A stretch of 64,000 bases of DNA from Arthrobacter sp. ok362 (GTDB lineage: Bacteria; Actinomycetota; Actinomycetes; Actinomycetales; Micrococcaceae). The notes under the pieces are model-generated. The model saw nothing but the letters and a program-made list of their open reading frames with translations. It made no database searches and was not told the DNA's origin. The translations under genes and the position numbers were made by a program. The DNA lies in the NCBI RefSeq assembly GCF_900102785.1, contig NZ_FNGC01000002.1:186001-250000 (forward strand), given 5' to 3'. This document shows positions 52,025-60,708 of this stretch, one piece after another; position 1 is the stretch's first letter, and each line of letters begins with the position of its first letter.

Positions 52025-52465
52025 TCAGCTGATGCAGAACTCGTTGCCTTCCGGGTCCGCCATGGTGTGCCAGGAATGCGGTCCCTGGTTGGCAGTCCAG
52101 AGGAACGTGGCGCCGCGCGCAACAAGTGCGGCCCGCACGGCGTCCTTGTCCGCACCCGCGAGCCTCACGTCCCAATGGACCCGGTTCTTGATGGTTTTTT
52201 CTTCCGGGACGGTCTGGAACAGAATGCGCCGGGCCGGCGATTTGGCGCCGAGTTCTTCGGGCGGGCGGATGGCGGCGCCCACGCGCCACACGAGCTTGCC
52301 GTGATGCATCGTGGTGTCTGTTTCCGTAGCGAAGCCCTGATCGATCATGGAGTGGATGAAAACCTCATCCTGCGGCTCCACGGCCCACTCCAGTGTTTCA
52401 GCCCACCAGTCGGCGAGCTCGTGCGGGTTCTTGCAGTCCACGGCCATCTGGATGTTCAGTGTCAT
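52025..52465 (-). CDS. VOC-family (glyoxalase-like) protein
   Basis: 146 residues with two beta-alpha-beta-beta-beta modules of the vicinal oxygen chelate fold: LNIQMAVDCKNPHELADWWAETL at the N-terminus (split near residues 2-24) and HWDVRLAGADKDAV then MADPEGNEFCIS at the end. This sub-family (glyoxalase-like, Glyoxalase_6) is of unknown substrate. TAGGTT lies 6 nt before the ATG. Confidence 0.85.
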   Translation of the reverse strand: MTLNIQMAVDCKNPHELADWWAETLEWAVEPQDEVFIHSMIDQGFATETDTTMHHGKLVWRVGAAIRPPEELGAKSPARRILFQTVPEEKTIKNRVHWDVRLAGADKDAVRAALVARGATFLWTANQGPHSWHTMADPEGNEFCIS

Positions 52466-52471
52466 GGAAAG

Positions 52472-52477
52472 AACCTA
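52472..52477 (-). promoter_or_regulatory. leaderless -10 box of the VOC gene
   Basis: TAGGTT on the minus strand, 6 nt before ATG 52465. Confidence 0.6.
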
Positions 52478-52534
52478 CGACCTCGGCGTCCGCGCCGGAA
52501 GGGCCCGGCCCGCAGATCTCCCGCGTTGCTTCGG

Positions 52535-53296
52535 CTAGCCCTGGACCTGCTGCAGCTGTTCGAGGACCTCCGGCGGAATCGCGTAAATGAAGATGACCGC
52601 GAGAAGGTTCTTGGAGGCGTGGACGAAGTAGGAGAACATCACGTTCTTCCCGGTCCACACGTATACGAACACCAGGACGGCGCCCATGGCGAGGTAGGGC
52701 ATCAGCACCTGCAGGGTCATTTGCTCCTGGCCCACGATGTGCAGGGCCCCGAAGAGGACCGCGGACAGGGCACAGCAGACCCAGAGGTTGACCCGGCGGC
52801 TCAGTTTGCCGATCAGCAGGTGGCGGAAAATGTATTCCTCGACGAACGGGCCCACCACCACCAGCAGGGGCACCATGAGCCAGACCGGGACCTGCTGCAT
52901 GAGCGCCTGGAGCCCGGCCTGATTGGCGGAGGTCTGCACCGGCCCGCTGGCGGCCACGAGAACCGCGGTGAGGATGAGCATCGCCACTACGGCCAGCGGC
53001 ACCATGAACGCCGTGAACCAGGGCCGTGTGGCCAGAACGCGGAGGTCGCGGCCGGCAACCCGCCGCGCGGCGGTCAGGGCAAGGAGGCCGATGGTGGCGT
53101 AAAAGACCAGGTTCACCGCGTAGGACGCCACCGCAGGATTGGGCGATATCTGCAGCAGCAGCGGTGCCAACAGCCCGCCCGCCACGGCGAAGAATGCGGC
53201 CACGGCAACATAGAGTCCAACGGTGATGAAATCGAGCCGGGAGAACCGGTATAGCTCCGGCTGCGGCGCGGGTGGTGTGCGGAGAGCTGTGCCCAT
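52535..53296 (-). CDS. CPBP-family intramembrane metalloprotease
   Basis: 253 residues, about seven membrane helices. The ABI motif EEYIFRHLLIGKL (Glu-Glu-x3-Arg, near 163-175) and FGALHIVG (His, near 196-203) form the intramembrane zinc site. CPBP proteases process prenylated proteins or protect against bacteriocins; the role here is unknown. TAGGCT lies 6 nt before the ATG. Confidence 0.88.
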   Translation of the reverse strand: MGTALRTPPAPQPELYRFSRLDFITVGLYVAVAAFFAVAGGLLAPLLLQISPNPAVASYAVNLVFYATIGLLALTAARRVAGRDLRVLATRPWFTAFMVPLAVVAMLILTAVLVAASGPVQTSANQAGLQALMQQVPVWLMVPLLVVVGPFVEEYIFRHLLIGKLSRRVNLWVCCALSAVLFGALHIVGQEQMTLQVLMPYLAMGAVLVFVYVWTGKNVMFSYFVHASKNLLAVIFIYAIPPEVLEQLQQVQG

Positions 53297-53302
53297 GTCC
53301 CC

Positions 53303-53308
53303 AGCCTA
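53303..53308 (-). promoter_or_regulatory. leaderless -10 box of the CPBP gene
   Basis: TAGGCT on the minus strand, 6 nt before ATG 53296. Confidence 0.6.
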
Positions 53309-53343
53309 GCGCCGCCCGCCCTCACCACGAGCCCCCGGAAACG

Positions 53344-53377
53344 GCTAACGCCCGGGCCGAGGGCGCCGGGCGTTAGC
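53344..53377 (-). terminator. terminator after the L,D-transpeptidase gene
   Basis: GCTAACGCCCGG (53344-53355) and CCGGGCGTTAGC (53366-53377), perfect 12-bp stem, 10-nt loop, just past the stop on the minus strand. Confidence 0.75.
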
Positions 53378-53401
53378 TTAGAGGGCTGCAGTGCTCTGGA
53401 T

Positions 53402-55297
53402 CTAACGGAACAGTGCCCCGTAGGTCCCCATGATGATCCGGTCGCCCGGGGTGGACTTGCGGATGTAGTCAACCACTGCCCAGTCATCGAGAGAGATGCA
53501 TCCGGCCGTGGGCACCTTGTTCATGTGCAGGAAAATGGCGAAGCCCGCGTCCTGGACGATTTTGGGCCGGTTGTAGTTGATGACCACGCCCTGGCGGTAG
53601 TAGCCCCCGCTGGCGAACCACCACATGTTCTCGTCCCAGCCGACCCAGGACGACGACTCGTGGTACTTGTTGTACGTGGGCGTCCAGGGGTTGCCGCCCC
53701 ACCGTGAACGGGGGTTCAGCGTGCGGTAGGAAAGCTTCGTTCCCGGGTTGCCCAGGCCGAAGGCTTCCGTCACGGAAAACGAGCCAGTGGGGGAGTACAG
53801 GTTCCGCGTGGGGCCGGACGGCACGCCCGGACGCTTGAACCCTGACTTACCGACGTAGCCGTCAGTCCGCCAGTCCGGCACATAAGCTCCGGCGACTTTC
53901 ATGCAGTACATGTTGGTCGCGTGGGACTCTCCGTAGCCCGAGGTCCAGGTGAGCAGGACACGGTTCGCGCCGTACGTCGGGTACTTGGCCTGGCCATTGT
54001 TGAGCTTATGGCATTCAGACCTCCCGTAGAGCCGGGTCCCGGCGGTCTTGGACCAAGTGATTTCCCCGCCCTGATAGGACTGCGCACAGGCAGCGGCCAC
54101 ACAACGCTCGCTCGCGATCGGATACCCCAGCGAGCCGCCAAGGCCACCCGCTGACACGAACCTGCTGTCGATTCCCCTGCCGGAAATCCATGCACCCGTG
54201 GTGGGCGACCAGTAAATACTTCCGCCTTGGAAACGTTGCACGCAGCCACCGGCGGGTTGTCCGCAGGTCTCGCTCGTGAGCGGGTAACCCAGCATGCTTC
54301 GCGACGCTCCGGCGGCGGAATACCGGCTGCCGATAGCGCCGCGGGTCACGTGCGCGCCCGTGGCGGGCGAGTAGAAGATGCTGCCACCCTGGAAGCGCTG
54401 CACGCAGCCCCTGGCAGTCAGGCCGCAGGTTTCCTCGGTGAGCGGGTAGCCCAGCAGGCTGTTCTGTGCCCCGCCGGCCTTCCATCGGCCCAGGATGCCA
54501 CCCCGGACGACATGGCCGCCGGTTCCCGGCGCCCAGTAGATGAAGCCTTTGTCGAACTGTTGAAAGCACCCGGATGCCTTCAGTCCGCAGGCCTCGGCGG
54601 TTACGGGGAGGCCCAGGACCGCCTCGCCGCCGGCCGCGACCCAACGGCTCCCGATGCCGTTTATGGCCGAGAACTCCAGCAACCGCGTCCCTGTCCACGC
54701 CAGGATGCGGCCACTGGAGAACTTCTGGATAGTTCCGCCAGACACCGCAGTCTCATCCGTGACGGGATAGCCGAAAAGCGCCAGGCCGCCCTTCGCGTGC
54801 CAGCGGGGGCCGGTGTGTCCCTCGGTCCGCAGGACCGGGTGCGCCCCCGTTGCCGAGGTCCAGAAAATGACCCCGCCTTCAAACGTCTGGCTGCAAACGC
54901 CGAGTGAGCAGACCTGTTTGGCCGTCGGCGCGCCGAGGGCGCCGGCGGCAGCCTTCAGCGCCGTCCACTTCGTCTCGATGGGTCCTTGGACGACGACGGG
55001 CGGAGGCGTCGGCTTGTTCGTCGGGGTCGGCGTCGGTTCGACAAGGGGCAGTGTCTGCTCCGCGGTGGCTTTCGCCGTCGCAGTGGGAGTTGCAGTTCCT
55101 TCTGGAACCGGACCGGCGGGAGCCGGGGCGGATCCAGTCGGGGTCGGCGTCTCGGCCGGCGTTTCGGTCGGCGTGGCCGCCGGGCTGGTTGCCGGCGGCG
55201 CAGTCGGTGCATCCTCCGCGAAGGCCGGCCCGACTGCCAGCGGCCCGGCAGTAAGCCCGAGGATCACCGCCGTGAGGAGAAGTAACTTCTTTTTCAT
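53402..55297 (-). CDS. secreted LGFP-repeat protein with L,D-transpeptidase (YkuD) domain
   Basis: 631 residues. A Sec signal (1-27, ending AFA) precedes a Pro/Thr-rich linker (28-105), about six LGFP repeats of roughly 50 residues (LFGYPVT, LGLPVT, LLGYPLT, MLGYPLT, LGYPIA between about 110 and 420) and a C-terminal YkuD domain with HMNKVPTAGCISLDDW, the His/Cys catalytic motif (near 590-605). LGFP repeats bind the cell wall. The enzyme probably cross-links or edits peptidoglycan, though this YkuD subtype has not been shown to do so. Overlaps the lipoprotein gene by 4 nt. Confidence 0.9.
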   Translation of the reverse strand: MKKKLLLLTAVILGLTAGPLAVGPAFAEDAPTAPPATSPAATPTETPAETPTPTGSAPAPAGPVPEGTATPTATAKATAEQTLPLVEPTPTPTNKPTPPPVVVQGPIETKWTALKAAAGALGAPTAKQVCSLGVCSQTFEGGVIFWTSATGAHPVLRTEGHTGPRWHAKGGLALFGYPVTDETAVSGGTIQKFSSGRILAWTGTRLLEFSAINGIGSRWVAAGGEAVLGLPVTAEACGLKASGCFQQFDKGFIYWAPGTGGHVVRGGILGRWKAGGAQNSLLGYPLTEETCGLTARGCVQRFQGGSIFYSPATGAHVTRGAIGSRYSAAGASRSMLGYPLTSETCGQPAGGCVQRFQGGSIYWSPTTGAWISGRGIDSRFVSAGGLGGSLGYPIASERCVAAACAQSYQGGEITWSKTAGTRLYGRSECHKLNNGQAKYPTYGANRVLLTWTSGYGESHATNMYCMKVAGAYVPDWRTDGYVGKSGFKRPGVPSGPTRNLYSPTGSFSVTEAFGLGNPGTKLSYRTLNPRSRWGGNPWTPTYNKYHESSSWVGWDENMWWFASGGYYRQGVVINYNRPKIVQDAGFAIFLHMNKVPTAGCISLDDWAVVDYIRKSTPGDRIIMGTYGALFR

Positions 55298-55758
55298 GGG
55301 GCATCCTCTACGGAGACGACTGGCGTGCAGGTCCCGCCGCTGTCCTTGGTCTTCGCGAAGTTCGCCGCGGCAATGTCGGCCGACTTGCCGGCTGCAACGA
55401 CTTGGGTGATGAGCGTGTGCCCCGCCACCGCGGGGCCAACCGTGACTGCGATGGCCACGGTGAACACTCTGTTCTTATCGGTGTTGTTGACGAGGGTGCC
55501 CTTGAAGGACCACGACCCGTCGGCTGTTGCGGTGCAGACGTGCTGCCGCAATGCGTTGGGCGCGTTCAGCGAAGTGGAAACATCGGCAGGCTCGGAGGTA
55601 CCCGGCGCCGGAGATCCTGATGTCTGTGCTGTTGATGTTGATGGTGCCGGCGTTGCTGCGGTGCGGCTTTCGCTGGGTCCGGCCGGACCGGAACCGCCGC
55701 TCGAACACCCCGTTAGTACGAGAAGCAGCACTGCAGGCAGAAGCGCTCTCTGTTTCAT
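55294..55758 (-). CDS. putative lipoprotein, first gene of the L,D-transpeptidase operon
   Basis: 154 residues. The signal MKQRALLPAVLLLVLTGC has a clear lipobox LTGC with Cys18, followed by a Ser/Thr/Pro linker (19-60) and a beta-rich domain (WSFKGTLVNNTDKNRVFTV, near 81-99) resembling FxLYD-type domains, with two Cys that may pair. GGGGGG lies 4 nt before ATG 55758. Its stop overlaps the transpeptidase start (ATGA), so the two are made together. Confidence 0.82.
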   Translation of the reverse strand: MKQRALLPAVLLLVLTGCSSGGSGPAGPSESRTAATPAPSTSTAQTSGSPAPGTSEPADVSTSLNAPNALRQHVCTATADGSWSFKGTLVNNTDKNRVFTVAIAVTVGPAVAGHTLITQVVAAGKSADIAAANFAKTKDSGGTCTPVVSVEDAP

Positions 55759-56100
55759 AGTCCCCCCTGGCTCACGGCGTTCCCGCCATGGCCTGCACTG
55801 ATGTTGCAGGCGCCCCGGCTGGAAAGTCCCCGCCGGTGTGCCCAGACTAATGGAAAACAGCGGCCTGACCAGCGCTTTTGCGTGAAATGACCGTTGTTGT
55901 GGCGCGTTCGGGGCGGATCCGGATGTCGCCCGGGTCACGCCGGGGTCCTGAGTGCTAGTACGATAGATGAGCCGCGCGAGCTTCGACACTTGTGAGGTTC
56001 GGTACATGTCTTAGCCCCTGCAAGAGGCTTAGGCCCGAATTTTGTGTACTTGAATCCACGGTCCTGTCCCGGCTATACCTCGACCTACAAGGAATCAGCT
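55759..56100. other. 342-bp divergent intergenic region
   Basis: It separates the lipoprotein/transpeptidase operon from the permease. A TACGAT box (55959-55964) may serve the permease. Downstream lies a 15-codon ORF (55967-56014) and an imperfect stem around CTTAGCC...GGCTTAG (near 56010-56032). I recognise no known riboswitch. Confidence 0.4.
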
Positions 56101-57558
56101 GTGCCATCAACTACCCCCACCGAACTTCAGAGTGCGCCGGCGCAACCCGCCGTCGACTCGACCCTCAGCGCCGAGGGCTATAAGAAGACCCTGAGCGGCC
56201 GCCACGTGACCATGATCTCGATGGGCGGCGCGATCGGCGTCGGCCTGTTCATGGGGGCCGGCGGACGCCTGGCCTCCACGGGCCCGGCGCTGATCTTCTC
56301 CTACGCCATTGCCGGCGTGATCGCCTACCTGCTGATGCGGGCACTGGGCGAGCTCATCATGTACCGCCAGACCTCGGGCTCCTTCGTCAGCTACGCCGGC
56401 GAAATGTTCGGCAAGAAGGGCGCCTTCCTCTCCGGCTGGATGTACTTCATCAACTGGGGCATGACCGGAATCGCGGAACTGATCGCGATCGGCCTGTACT
56501 TCCAGTTCTTCTTCCCCAACGTGCCGGTGGAAGCCTCGGCCATTGCCGCCCTCGCGCTGCTGGTGGCCGTCAACCTGCTCAGCGTCAAGGCGTTCGGCGA
56601 GTTTGAATTCTGGGCGTCCTGCCTCAAGGTCGGCGCCATCCTGATCTTCCTGGCCGTTGGCACCTTCATGGTGGTCACCAACGCCAAGGTGGGCGCGGGC
56701 CACGCCTCGGTGGCCAACCTCTTTGCCGACGACGGCGGGATGTTCCCCAAGGGCGCACTCGTGATGGTCCTCGTGCTCAACGCCGTGATCTTCGCCTACA
56801 ACGGCATCGAACTCGTCGGCATCACCGCCGGCGAGATGGAAAACGCCAAGCGCGAAGTGCCCAAGGCGATCCGCGCCGTCGTACTGCGCATCGTGGTGTT
56901 CTACGTCGGGTCTGTGCTGTTGCTGGCCATGCTGCTGCCCTCCGACCAGTACAAGGCCGGCGTGTCCCCGTTCGTCACCGTGTTTGGCCAGATGGGCCTC
57001 GGCTGGGTGGGCGACGTGATGAACATGATCGTCATCACCGCCGCGCTGTCCTCCTGCAACTCGGGCCTGTACTCGATCGGCCGCGTGTTCCGCACCATGG
57101 CCAACAACGGTCATGCCCCGCAGTGGCTCACCAGGATGTCCAAGCGCCATGTGCCGTACGCGGCCATCCTCGCGATCGCCGCTTTCTACCTCGTGGGCAT
57201 CCTGCTGAACATCTGGCTGGGCGGCTCGCACGCCTTCGACCTCGCGCTGAACACCGCCTCGATCGGCGTGATCTTCACGTGGGGCGCCATCTTCGCCAGC
57301 CAGATCGCGCTGCGCCACCAGAAGGGCCGCGTCTCCAGCCTCCCCATGCCGGGCTCGCCCTGGACCAGCTGGGCCGGACTTCTCGCGCTGCTGGCCATCA
57401 CCGTGCTGATCGGCTTTGACACCATGACCAGCAAGTCCGGCGAGGTCTTCCACCTCGGCCTCTGGACCCTGGCCACCGTTCCGTTCTTCGCCCTGGTGCT
57501 GTGGCTGGGCTGGCAGAAGGTCAAGAACAACGGGCCCAAGAGCGAGCTCTTCAGCTAG
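56101..57558 (+). CDS. amino acid permease (APC superfamily, AAT type)
   Basis: 485 residues, 12 membrane helices. The AAT signature ISMGGAIGVGLFMGAGGRL (near 40-58) follows a polar N-terminus, and VFAYNGIELVGITAGEM-like FAYNGIELVGITAGEMENAK (near 230-249) contains the conserved Glu. Similar to asparagine, GABA and cycloserine/alanine permeases; the substrate cannot be fixed. GTG 56101 has AAGGA upstream; the in-frame start at 56044 adds a non-family leader. A strong terminator follows. Confidence 0.9.
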   Translation: MPSTTPTELQSAPAQPAVDSTLSAEGYKKTLSGRHVTMISMGGAIGVGLFMGAGGRLASTGPALIFSYAIAGVIAYLLMRALGELIMYRQTSGSFVSYAGEMFGKKGAFLSGWMYFINWGMTGIAELIAIGLYFQFFFPNVPVEASAIAALALLVAVNLLSVKAFGEFEFWASCLKVGAILIFLAVGTFMVVTNAKVGAGHASVANLFADDGGMFPKGALVMVLVLNAVIFAYNGIELVGITAGEMENAKREVPKAIRAVVLRIVVFYVGSVLLLAMLLPSDQYKAGVSPFVTVFGQMGLGWVGDVMNMIVITAALSSCNSGLYSIGRVFRTMANNGHAPQWLTRMSKRHVPYAAILAIAAFYLVGILLNIWLGGSHAFDLALNTASIGVIFTWGAIFASQIALRHQKGRVSSLPMPGSPWTSWAGLLALLAITVLIGFDTMTSKSGEVFHLGLWTLATVPFFALVLWLGWQKVKNNGPKSELFS

Positions 57559-57594
57559 GACCCACCGCGGCCTGCACTGCGGCGGCATATACGA

Positions 57595-57634
57595 CGACGG
57601 CGGCAGCCACCCTTCCAGGTGGCTGCCGCCGTCG
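57595..57634 (+). terminator. terminator after the permease gene
   Basis: Arms 57595-57611 and 57618-57634, perfect 17-bp GC-rich stem, loop CTTCCA. Confidence 0.8.
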
Positions 57635-57689
57635 AGGTTAACGCTGCCTCGGGTCATCCGTGGCTCAACCCCGCGGGATCAGACCTCGT

Positions 57690-59084
57690 TCATGACGGGA
57701 CTGCGCCGGGACTGCTGACGGGACTGCGCCGATCGAAGACCGTGGCGCCGACTTCCTGCTCGGACTGGTTGTCGATGCCCAGATCGATGCCCTTCCGTTC
57801 GCGGATCACCAGAACCGCGCCCGTTGAGATCAGAGCGACAATCAGCAGGTAGGCAGACACTGACATGGTGGTCCCCGTCGCCTGGACCAGCGCCGTGGCG
57901 ATCGTCGGAGCAAAGGCGCCGCCGATGATCGCGCCCACGGCGTAGGAGATGGCAACTCCGGAGAAACGGATGGATGCCGGAAAGAGTTCACTGTAGAGGG
58001 CGGCCTGCGGTCCGTAGGTCAGGCCGAGTCCGACGCTGAACAGGGCCAGGCCCAGGAGCATCGCCCAGATGTTGCCGGTATTGATGAGCCAAAACAGCGG
58101 GAAGAACGTGACGATCAGGCAGCCATAGCCGATGAGGTAGGTCTTCTTGCGGCCTATGCTGTCGGCGAGGAAGCCGGCGATGAGCGTAAAGACGAACCAC
58201 AGGGCAGCCGAGGCCGTGACGGCGAGGAGCACTGCGGTGCGGTCCATGGCCAGTCCCTTGGGGGCGGTGGCGTAGCTGAGGATATAGCCGCCGGTGGTCA
58301 TGTAGCCTGCGGCGTTGTTGCCGGCAAAGACCAGCGCGGCTAGGAGGACCAGCAGCCAGTGCTTCTTGAACAGCTCCACGATCGGAACGCGGGTCTGCTG
58401 CTTCCGGGTGGCAATTTCCGCAAAGACAGGGCTCTCGTCCACGCTCTGGCGGACAATGAAGCCCACGATGATCAGCACAAAGCTGAGCAGGAACGGGACA
58501 CGCCAGCCCCATTCGACGAAGGCCGCGCCGGGTGAGACCACGCCGGACATCAGGGCCAGGACGCCGGAGGCAAGCAGCATGCCCAAGGGGACTCCGAGCT
58601 GCGGGAATGAACCGAACAGGCCGCGCTTGGAACTGGGTGCGTGTTCCACGGCCATGAGGACAGCACCGCCCCATTCGCCGCCCGCAGAGATGCCTTGCAG
58701 GATGCGCAGGAACAGCAGCAGGACGGGTGCGGCCAGGCCGGCGGTCTCGTAGGTGGGCAGCACGCCGATCAGCATGGTGGAGGCGCCCATGAGGATCAGT
58801 GTGAGGACCAACATGGCCCTGCGTCCCAGCCGGTCGCCGAAGTGTCCGGCCAGGAATGCGCCCAGGGGCCGGAACAGGAAGCTCAGTCCCACTGACGCAA
58901 AGGAAACCAAAAGGGCTATGTCATTGCCGGCGGGTTCGAAGAAAAGCTTGGCAAACACCAGGCCGGCAGCGTTCGCGTAGATGAAGAAGTCGTACCACTC
59001 GATGGTGGTCCCGACGACGGTGGCAAACGCTACCCGGCGGGTATCGCGTGCCGTAGTGCGAGGTGGGTGCAACAAAACGCTCAT
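57690..59084 (-). CDS. MFS metabolite:proton symporter (MHS family)
   Basis: 464 residues from ATG 59084. The MHS/ShiA-type start is clear: ATVVGTTIEWYDFFIYANAA (near 20-39), then GHFGDRLGRRAML between helices 2 and 3, and ISAGGEWGGAVLMAVEHAP (near 128-146). Family members import dicarboxylates, shikimate or aromatic acids. Downstream of gabD on the same strand, it probably imports the aromatic acid or an intermediate handled by the hpa cluster. Confidence 0.9.
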   Translation of the reverse strand: MSVLLHPPRTTARDTRRVAFATVVGTTIEWYDFFIYANAAGLVFAKLFFEPAGNDIALLVSFASVGLSFLFRPLGAFLAGHFGDRLGRRAMLVLTLILMGASTMLIGVLPTYETAGLAAPVLLLFLRILQGISAGGEWGGAVLMAVEHAPSSKRGLFGSFPQLGVPLGMLLASGVLALMSGVVSPGAAFVEWGWRVPFLLSFVLIIVGFIVRQSVDESPVFAEIATRKQQTRVPIVELFKKHWLLVLLAALVFAGNNAAGYMTTGGYILSYATAPKGLAMDRTAVLLAVTASAALWFVFTLIAGFLADSIGRKKTYLIGYGCLIVTFFPLFWLINTGNIWAMLLGLALFSVGLGLTYGPQAALYSELFPASIRFSGVAISYAVGAIIGGAFAPTIATALVQATGTTMSVSAYLLIVALISTGAVLVIRERKGIDLGIDNQSEQEVGATVFDRRSPVSSPGAVPS

Positions 59085-59147
59085 GGTGTCTCGTTCCCTC
59101 GGGCACAACGGTGTGCCCGCTTGTAGTGGTTGGCGAACTGCAGGAGG

Positions 59148-60665
59148 TCAGGAGGCGTAGGGGTCGGCGATGCCGATGTACTGGGTGGTGGTGTATTCGG
59201 CGATGCCTTCGGAGCCGCCCTCGCGTCCCAGCCCGGATTGCTTGACGCCGCCGAAGGGGGCGGCGGCGTTGGAGATGACGCCGGCGTTGAAGCCGACCAT
59301 GCCGAATTCGATCTGTTCGGCCATGCGGAGCAGCCGGTTGAAGTCGCGGCTGTAAATGTATGAGGCCAGCCCGTATTCAGTGGCATTGGCGAGCCGGACG
59401 GCGTCCTCTTCAGTGGCGAAGGTGGTGACGGGTGCTACCGGGCCGAAGATTTCCTGGCGGAGGATTTCGGCGTCGTTGGGCACGTTGGCGAGCACGGTGG
59501 GCCGGTAGAAATAGCCCGCGCCCTCCACGGGCGAACCGCCGGTGACCGCTGTCGCCCCGGCGTCGACGGCGGCGCTGACCAGCGCGTGGACGTCGTCGCG
59601 GGCGCCGGCGTCGATGAGCGGGCCCACCTGGGTGTCCGGTTCGGTGCCGCGGCCGGTGGCCAGGGCAGCCATGGCGGCCGCGAACTTGGCGGTGAACTCC
59701 TGCGCGACGGATTCCTGGACGAGGAAGCGGTTGGCCGCGGTGCAGGCCTCACCCATGTTGCGCATCTTGGCGGCCATGGCGCCCCGCACGGCCTGGTCCA
59801 GGTCGGCGTCCTCGAAGACGATAAAGGGGGCGTTGCCGCCGAGCTCCATGGAGGTGCGCAGGACGTTCTGGGCGGCGTCGGCCATGAGGCGCTTGCCCAC
59901 GGGGGTGGAGCCGGTGAAGGAGACTTTGCGCAGGCGGGGATCGGCCAGCAGGGGTCCGGAGATTCCGGCGGCGCTCGAGGAGGCCACGACGTTGAGGACT
60001 CCGGCGGGCAGGCCGGCGTCAAGCATGGTCTGGGCGAAGAGCTGGGCGGTCAGCGGGGTGAGCTTGGCGGGTTTGAGGACCATGGTGCAGCCCGCGGCGA
60101 TGGCGGGCGCGACCTTGCGGGTGGCCATCGCGAGGGGGAAGTTCCAGGGGGTGATGAGCAGGCACGGGCCGACGGGCTTGTGCTGGACCAGGATCTTGTT
60201 CTTGCCTTCGGGGGTGGTGAGGTAGCGGCCGTAATCGCGCACCGTCTCCTCGGAGAACCAGCGCAGGAACTCGGCACCGTAGGTCACTTCGCCGCGGGCT
60301 TCGGCCAGCGGCTTGCCCATTTCCAGCGTCATGAGGAGTGCGAAGTCCTCGGCGCGTTCGGTCACCAGGCCAAAGGCGCGGCGCAGGATTTCGGCGCGCA
60401 CCCGGGGTGCGGTCCGGGCCCAGGAGGCCTGGACCGCGTCGGCGGCGTCAAGGGCGGCCAGGGCGTCCTCGCTGGTGGCGGAGGCCAAGGTGGCGAGGAC
60501 CTCGCCGGTGGCGGGATCGTGGACGTCGAACGTGCCGGCGTCGGACGCGCCCCGCCATTGCCCGTTGATGAGCAGGCCGGTGGGCACGGACGCGAGCAGC
60601 GCCCTCTCAGTGGCAGGGGATATTTCGGGCGAGATGGCAGGGGAGATTACAGGTGAGGCTGTCAT
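59148..60665 (-). CDS. gabD: NAD(P)-dependent succinate-semialdehyde dehydrogenase
   Basis: 505 residues. Aldehyde dehydrogenase fold with cofactor site TPWNFPLAMATRKVAPA (near 168-184), the general base Glu in SMELGGNAPFIVF, and the nucleophile Cys in NMGEACTAANRF. It oxidises succinic semialdehyde to succinate. HpaI, encoded directly upstream, releases that product, so it completes the hpa pathway. The N-terminus has a repeated ISP stretch. A longer frame to 60806 runs into hpaI and is rejected. Confidence 0.92.
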   Translation of the reverse strand: MTASPVISPAISPEISPATERALLASVPTGLLINGQWRGASDAGTFDVHDPATGEVLATLASATSEDALAALDAADAVQASWARTAPRVRAEILRRAFGLVTERAEDFALLMTLEMGKPLAEARGEVTYGAEFLRWFSEETVRDYGRYLTTPEGKNKILVQHKPVGPCLLITPWNFPLAMATRKVAPAIAAGCTMVLKPAKLTPLTAQLFAQTMLDAGLPAGVLNVVASSSAAGISGPLLADPRLRKVSFTGSTPVGKRLMADAAQNVLRTSMELGGNAPFIVFEDADLDQAVRGAMAAKMRNMGEACTAANRFLVQESVAQEFTAKFAAAMAALATGRGTEPDTQVGPLIDAGARDDVHALVSAAVDAGATAVTGGSPVEGAGYFYRPTVLANVPNDAEILRQEIFGPVAPVTTFATEEDAVRLANATEYGLASYIYSRDFNRLLRMAEQIEFGMVGFNAGVISNAAAPFGGVKQSGLGREGGSEGIAEYTTTQYIGIADPYAS

Positions 60666-60708
60666 TGGAAGTCTTTCGCTCGTGCGGGCGTAGCTGGTGC
60701 GGGAGTGG

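Noticed and set aside
55967..56014. Attenuator leader peptide for the permease
   Set aside because: The 15 codons show no enrichment for any one amino acid and the promoter spacing is not that of the other leaderless starts; kept only as a low-interest note.
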